A stretch of DNA of 64,000 bases from Methyloprofundus sp. (GTDB lineage Bacteria; Pseudomonadota; Gammaproteobacteria; Methylococcales; Methylomonadaceae), in contig DUBW01000059.1 in the NCBI GenBank assembly GCA_012960135.1, positions 1-64,000 of the forward strand, in the 5' to 3' direction. How positions within the stretch are numbered: position 1 is the stretch's first letter; each line of letters begins with the position of its first letter. A program made the position numbers and the translations under genes. Shown here in pieces: positions 59,967 to 64,000 of the stretch. Under the pieces are notes generated by a model, which worked only from the letters and a program-made list of their open reading frames with translations, was not told the DNA's origin and made no database searches.

Positions 59967-60116
59967 TTATCACCACTAAATAAGATTAGAAAATTGCATA
60001 ACTAACTAGACCTGGAGATTTTAGTCTCGTACGGCTAAAGTCACCGCTTCCATATTAACGTATCATTTCATGCACGTTCAAGACTCGTTTAACCAGGTAA
60101 ATAATCTACTAATATT

Positions 60117-61467
60117 ATGCAATCACCTAAAAACAATCTTGATACACATCAAATCTATGGCGTGAGCAAAGGTGCAAAAAACCCGGTGCAAATCGCAAAA
60201 AAATTAATCCACCAGTATGAATCGGATGTGGGTGTTTTCTTTTCTGAAATAGCACAGTTACCTCTAGAGACATTATGCAAAATACTCTTTGAACTACCCA
60301 TTCATATATTTGAAGAAACGTTTTCACGCATTCCACATAAAAAATTGGCATCAGCGCTCTCTTACCTTACCAGTGATGACCTGACAGATTTTTTACAACG
60401 CGTCAAACAATATGATCAAAATTATGCCAAGAGCACCTATCACCTACTAGCACTCGACGAACAAGCCGAAGTTAACCAGCTCTCACAATTTCCGGAGAAC
60501 CAGGCCGGTGCCTATATGCAAATGGAAATGATCACAGCAGAGTTGAGTGATTCCCTGGCAAAAGTTAAGCAAAAAGTTCGCAATTTTAGAATCGAGGAAC
60601 CGGATAGCCCAATTTTCAAATTATTTGTCGTCGATAATAATCAGCACCTGGAAGCAACACTACATTTTACCGACCTGTTACTCTTTGATGACCGTGATAC
60701 CATGCAGGAAATTATTGCCCGAGCTGCAATACATCACCATAAACCTATGAGTATTCATGCCACGACACCGATAAAAAGTCATCCAGTTATTTGAAGAGTA
60801 TGAACTCAGTGTTATTGCCGTCATCAATACAGAAGAGTAACTGCAAGGTCGCATCGTATTCGATGATGTCTATAATTTAATTCGTATGCAGGAACACAGT
60901 CAGGCTCTGAAAATGGCAGGGACTGATAAAAATGTAGAAGATGAAAGTTTAGAATCCGCACGTAAAGCAAGACTACACTGGTTGCTTATTAACCTGCTTG
61001 CATTAACCTGTGCCGCCCTGATAGTGAATGTATTTGCTGAAACGATTGAACAGATCGTCGCACTGGCCGTACTTATGCCCATCGTTGCAGCATTGGGTGG
61101 TAATGTAGGCAATCAGGCAGTAACGGTAACGGTTAGAAAAATAGCCCTGGGGCAGGTTGGCTGGCAAAGCGCCTACCCTCTGGTTCTACGAGAAGTCAAG
61201 ATGAGCAGTATCAATGGACTAATCATGGGCGGGGCGGTATCACTCCTGACATTCTTCTGGTTTCACCAGGCGCTATTAGGTGTAGTGATTGCCATAGCGG
61301 TTATCATTAATTTAGCAGTAGCAGGTTTAATTGGCTCGCTGATACCCTTATTAATTAAAAAATTTGGTGGCTACCCTGCAATTGCATCACCATTATTATT
61401 AGCCACAACAACCGATGCAATAGGATTTTTTATCTTTTTAGGGCTGGCTGAATTGATCTTAATTTAA
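60117..61467 (+). pseudogene. mgtE: MgtE-type magnesium transporter, frameshifted
   Basis: The first frame (225 codons) holds the MgtE N domain (LPLETLCKILFELPIHIFEE) and a CBS domain. At about 60780 the frame shifts: the continuation LFEEYELSVIAVINTEE is in another frame and meets a TAA at 60837-60839, before LQGRIVFDDVYNLIRMQEHS. The membrane domain of five helices follows, with the conserved MPIVAALGGNVGNQAVTVTVR and SPLLLATTTDAIGFF. Two independent lesions break the gene. The membrane half alone is open from 60886 and might be translated, but would lack gating. Confidence 0.85.
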
Positions 61468-61651
61468 AAGACTCTTCTGGGACAGTAGATTCGCCATAAC
61501 CAAATTATACGCTGCAATAACAAAGAATTGTCACCACGAAGAAAAGCCCAAAACCTTACCTTGCAAATTAATTTGTCCGATTTGCGCTGACCATTACAGT
61601 ATGGAGAATCTGAATAATAGAGCAACTCGCCCTGTATCTCGACTGTCAGTC

Positions 61652-61703
61652 GCCAAGTTCTCTAACCCACCAGTCTTGTAGCGGGTGGGTTAGAGAACTT
61701 GGC
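61652..61703. repeat. Perfect 20-base inverted repeat
   Basis: GCCAAGTTCTCTAACCCACC (61652-61671) and GGTGGGTTAGAGAACTTGGC (61684-61703) are exact reverse complements with a 12-base loop AGTCTTGTAGCG. It sits at the truncated end of a transposase remnant. There is no T-run, so a simple terminator is less likely. Confidence 0.7.
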
Positions 61704-61838
61704 TAATCGGATCCATCTTTGAGGTGTTGAATAGTCAATACGTAAATCATAGGCAATATCGTTAAGTGTTTGTCCGTCACGTTTGGATAATGCTTTTTCT
61801 ACGGATTGTACTTTAAATTCTTAGCTATATATGGCCAT
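61690..61838 (-). pseudogene. Transposase OrfA-like (helix-turn-helix) remnant
   Basis: From 61838 the frame reads MAIYS, a TAA, then EFKVQSVEKALSKRDGQTLN and DIAYDLRIDYSTPQRWIRLA, the N-terminal helix-turn-helix of IS3-type OrfA proteins. It then runs into the palindrome at 61652-61703. Only about 50 codons remain. The rest of the gap 61468-62028 shows nothing more that I can identify. Confidence 0.6.
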
Positions 61839-61950
61839 TTTTGGCCCATAATATTAAATTTCATAGGCGACAGGTATGTTGACATAGGGGGTAGATGATG
61901 ACGAGAACGAGGCTCCTAATAAAATTAACTTTATTGAGTGACAATAAAAA

Positions 61951-61991
61951 AAACCCCGCTAGTTATCAACTTGCGCGAGGATTTTTTGTGG
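61951..61991. terminator. Possible bidirectional terminator
   Basis: An A-run followed by CCCCGC, then GCGAGG followed by ATTTTTT, forms an imperfect stem with runs of A and T at each side. It is 40-80 bases beyond the stop of the minus-strand coiled-coil gene and could end its transcript. Confidence 0.4.
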
Positions 61992-62028
61992 GTTTTATTG
62001 CTATATTAGCAAACCTGATAGCATCTGT

Positions 62029-62682
62029 TTAAGCGATTTGTAAGCTTTTTTTAAAAAATGCAATATCAAGTGGTTTATCACCTTTAATGATGGCTTTAAT
62101 TTCTGCAATCCATAGAGATATCATTTGATATAATCGGATAATTATCACTACAATTTGCTTTAAATTATCCTGATAAAAATCTTCGGCATAGACCCGAGAG
62201 CTTTTGATTTTCTGTATGGATGGACCAATCACCTTATGCTGCATTTTTTTTGTCAAATAGATAGGTAAATCAATTGCCAGCGCAAGAGATTTCTCATACA
62301 ATTTATGTCCTGGTGCAATCAACTTTTGATCAATAGTATCTAACGATAGTTTAATATATTGTTCTTTAGTTTCTTGAGACTGATTAATATAATGTTTGGC
62401 TCTGCCAGTCACTTCTTGCTCAAAAAATGATTTAAATAGTGCTGTTAAATCTGAGGTATTTATAATTCTGGAAGGTGAACCGTTAATGGCCGGTTCCGGG
62501 GAACTCTGCAACGCCTGCTCTAGTTCTAAAATCTGTTTATTACGTATTTGAAGGGATGCTTTGTATTCTTTAATGGTTACTTCATTCGCTTTCAGCTGAG
62601 ACGATAGTTTAGTTACCTTATTCTCTAGCCTTGTCAGCTTTGCCTGTAAAGATTTTTTCTTGGCCGTGTCATCTTTATCCAT
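62029..62682 (-). CDS. Coiled-coil protein of unknown function
   Basis: 217 residues. The first 60 residues are a highly charged coiled coil (KKKSLQAKLTRLENKVTKL, then SSQLKANEVTIKEYKASLQI). The middle contains LTALFKSFFEQEVTGRAKHY and helical segments; a hydrophobic helix lies near the end (IVVIIIRLYQMISLWI). No signal peptide. I do not recognise the family. It is a single gene with GAGGAAAA just upstream of the start, surrounded by transposase debris, so it may be part of a transferred or shrinking region. Confidence 0.65.
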   Translation of the reverse strand: MDKDDTAKKKSLQAKLTRLENKVTKLSSQLKANEVTIKEYKASLQIRNKQILELEQALQSSPEPAINGSPSRIINTSDLTALFKSFFEQEVTGRAKHYINQSQETKEQYIKLSLDTIDQKLIAPGHKLYEKSLALAIDLPIYLTKKMQHKVIGPSIQKIKSSRVYAEDFYQDNLKQIVVIIIRLYQMISLWIAEIKAIIKGDKPLDIAFFKKSLQIA

Positions 62683-62879
62683 AGATTTTCCTCCTCATAA
62701 AATTGTTATTATTATTTTTAATATATTTCACCCTTGGTAAGTAATTCTTAACAAAAGAAACAACCAAAGTCAATAAAGAATAATAAGTCCTAGCCACAAA
62801 GTCAAGGTATTATTAGATATTCCACAACAATCAATCTATCAACTGTATGAAAATAAGGTGATGGTGTGAATACGCTGAC

Positions 62880-63123
62880 TATTAGGCGCTTACTTATTAG
62901 ATGAGGGCATTAAGACCAGTATGGATGGGCTGGGTCGCGCTTTAGACAATATTTTGTAGCGCGTTTATGGCGAACCGTAAAATATGAAAATATTTATATG
63001 AATGACTACCAGACAGTAATTCAGTTACGATCTGGATTAAAACGTTATTTCGAGTTTTATTATCCTGAGCGCTTACTTCAAAGCCTAGATTATCAAACAC
63101 CAAATGAAATACATTTCCTATGA
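62880..63123 (+). pseudogene. IS3-family transposase (OrfB) C-terminal remnant
   Basis: Reading with small frame changes gives SMDGLGRALDNIF, then RLWRTVKYENIYMNDYQTV, then LKRYFEFYYPERLLQSLDYQ and TPNEIHFL. This is the last part of an IS3-family (IS150-like) integrase, with the final catalytic-domain motif (ERLWR) and the conserved PHQSLxYxTP region changed to LLQSLDYQTP. Stops and shifts show decay. The stretch from 62683 to 62880 shows nothing identifiable. Confidence 0.75.
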
Positions 63124-63184
63124 AAATGTTAGATATTTCTCCTTATTATTTGGAGAATATGGTCTTGATAATGGGTCCACTCTA

Positions 63185-63559
63185 CTATTTTCGATCACTT
63201 TCTTTTATGATTGGGTTTGTTTCATCTTCTAGTTTGGTTTTTCCTCGAGACCACATCCATGCATATCTGATTCCTAAAAAGATTCGTTCGGGCGCTATGC
63301 AACGCGTTGAATGTAAGTACATGCCACGTTGAGCATCATACGACAAGCGACCTAAATCTTCAGTTTCCTGACCATTAAAATCCCGTTCGGTTATACCTTG
63401 TAAGCATATAACAACAGCTTCTTCAGTGCTTATAATGCGTTGTTCAACTTGATCTGTATGTGCCTTTAATAGTTTGACCCACGTCACACTATTATTGCTA
63501 TAAAATCGATAAGTCGCTTGTGTATCAACCCTGCCCTGACAGGCTTGGGGGATATTCAA
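63185..63559 (-). pseudogene. Tn5-like IS4-family transposase fragment
   Basis: A 124-codon open frame: IPQACQGRVDTQATYRFYSN, then AVVICLQGITERDFNGQE, then GRLSYDAQRGMYLHSTRCIA and LGIRYAWMWSRG. This matches the front half of Tn5-type (IS4 family) transposases, including the first catalytic Asp (usually in LQDTTELDF; here LQGITERDF, where Asp is Gly). Both ends are cut. The likely catalytic residue change supports inactivity. Confidence 0.75.
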
Positions 63560-63770
63560 TCTTGGTGATTTTGAAAATGTTTAAAGTAATTTAATCACTT
63601 TGTTTTGATGCGTTCATCACCTAAATTTAAATCTCGGAATTCCGTTTCTGCCCAACTAATATAACTTTAATTACCCAAATAGTTGTATTTTACAGCCTTA
63701 ATTCAGACTTGTGTGTAAGGAGATGCTTTTAAAGGATGTTATCCGTAATAGAATTTATTTATCGAAGAAA

Positions 63771-64000
63771 TTATATTGCAAACTTTGTACTACTTTGAAT
63801 ACGTATCTCCAGAGGTGTTTTAGTATCCAGATGTATATCACGTTGTGGAAATGCAATTTCCAGATTATCCTGGATAAATTTATCATTGATTGCTTTATTC
63901 AAAGCACTAATAACCGTCACTCGGGAGTCTACATCGTCAATAAAGCAACGTAATATAAGTGATAAGGCATTATCGCCAAAGGCATCGAATATCACTGATG
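63771..64000 (-). CDS. MscS-family mechanosensitive channel, C-terminal part (runs off window)
   Basis: The 5' part lies beyond the window end. The visible C-terminal residues VIFDAFGDNALSLILRCFID, then DDVDSRVTVISALNKAI and EIAFPQRDIHLDTKTPLEIR match the C-terminal domain of MscS/KefA-like channels, which open under hypo-osmotic stress. No break is seen in the part available. The gap 63560-63770 holds no gene. Confidence 0.75.
   Translation of the reverse strand, partial: SVIFDAFGDNALSLILRCFIDDVDSRVTVISALNKAINDKFIQDNLEIAFPQRDIHLDTKTPLEIRIQSSTKFAI

Noticed and set aside
1-64000. tRNA or rRNA genes
   Set aside because: No T-loop-like GGTTCRANTCC box in a suitable fold and no rRNA-like sequence was noticed on reading; a tRNAscan run would settle it.

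Overview
The window looks like a chromosomal segment of a gammaproteobacterium of moderate GC. Gene order supports this: hslV-hslU-DUF971-ubiE-ubiJ-ubiB, dapA-bamC, proA-nadD-rsfS, and single-gene rlmKL, purL, dksA and bioA. The glgCBA block, a RegB/RegA redox pair, a DUF3683/GlcD/GlcF fusion oxidoreductase and a SoxX-like cytochrome fit a respiratory bacterium of the Methylococcales (type I methanotroph) or sulfur-oxidiser kind. No methane or sulfur oxidation operon is present, so this placement is an inference. No rRNA, tRNA, CRISPR array or intact mobile element was seen.

Layout. 1-5.2 kb: divergent glycogen genes glgC and glgB-glgA. 5.5-7.3 kb: thiamine salvage and coupling genes thiD-thiE, overlapped by a SoxX-like lipoprotein cytochrome. 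7.3-8.0 kb: repeat and transposase debris. 8.0-11.7 kb: an ATP-dependent 5-oxoprolinase. 12.0-17.5 kb: sucA-sucB-lpd for the 2-oxoglutarate dehydrogenase complex; its Lpd-like subunit lacks one cysteine of the redox disulfide. 17.7-18.6 kb: an internally deleted hsdM pseudogene. 19.0-27.4 kb: hslVU, a DUF971 gene, ubiE, ubiJ-ubiB, regB-regA and a TrpD2/YbiB-like gene, all on one strand. 27.5-33.9 kb: PilZ proteins, a lytic-transglycosylase-like lipoprotein, an FKBP isomerase, rlmKL, acylphosphatase, a DUF1249 protein and trpS. 34.0-38.1 kb: two adjacent large P-loop GTPases and a small lipoprotein. 38.2-48.5 kb, minus strand: purL, a lone HicB-like protein, bamC, dapA, rsfS, nadD, proA, a rhodanese and an aminotransferase. 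48.6-51.1 kb: dksA, bioA and a YbaN-like gene.

From 51.2 kb onward the DNA is strongly decayed. It contains an acyl-CoA ligase remnant fused at a deletion junction to a truncated heavy-metal P-type ATPase, a CoA-disulfide-reductase-like gene with a stop and two frameshifts, a SulP STAS remnant, a broken mgtE, and pieces of at least three transposases. Two intact-looking islands remain here: the 1305-residue fusion oxidoreductase, and a membrane protein plus a coiled-coil protein of unknown role. An incomplete MscS-family gene enters at the right edge.

Two families of small palindromic repeats are scattered in intergenic spaces. One (GGCTTTAGCCCGC core) occurs at five places, the other (GTAGGTTGGAT ends) at two. 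Together with the many pseudogenes they suggest a genome undergoing repeat expansion and gene loss. The points most worth following are the Lpd active site, the paired GTPases, the redox sensor set among ubiquinone genes, and the tandem repeat directly upstream of rsfS.
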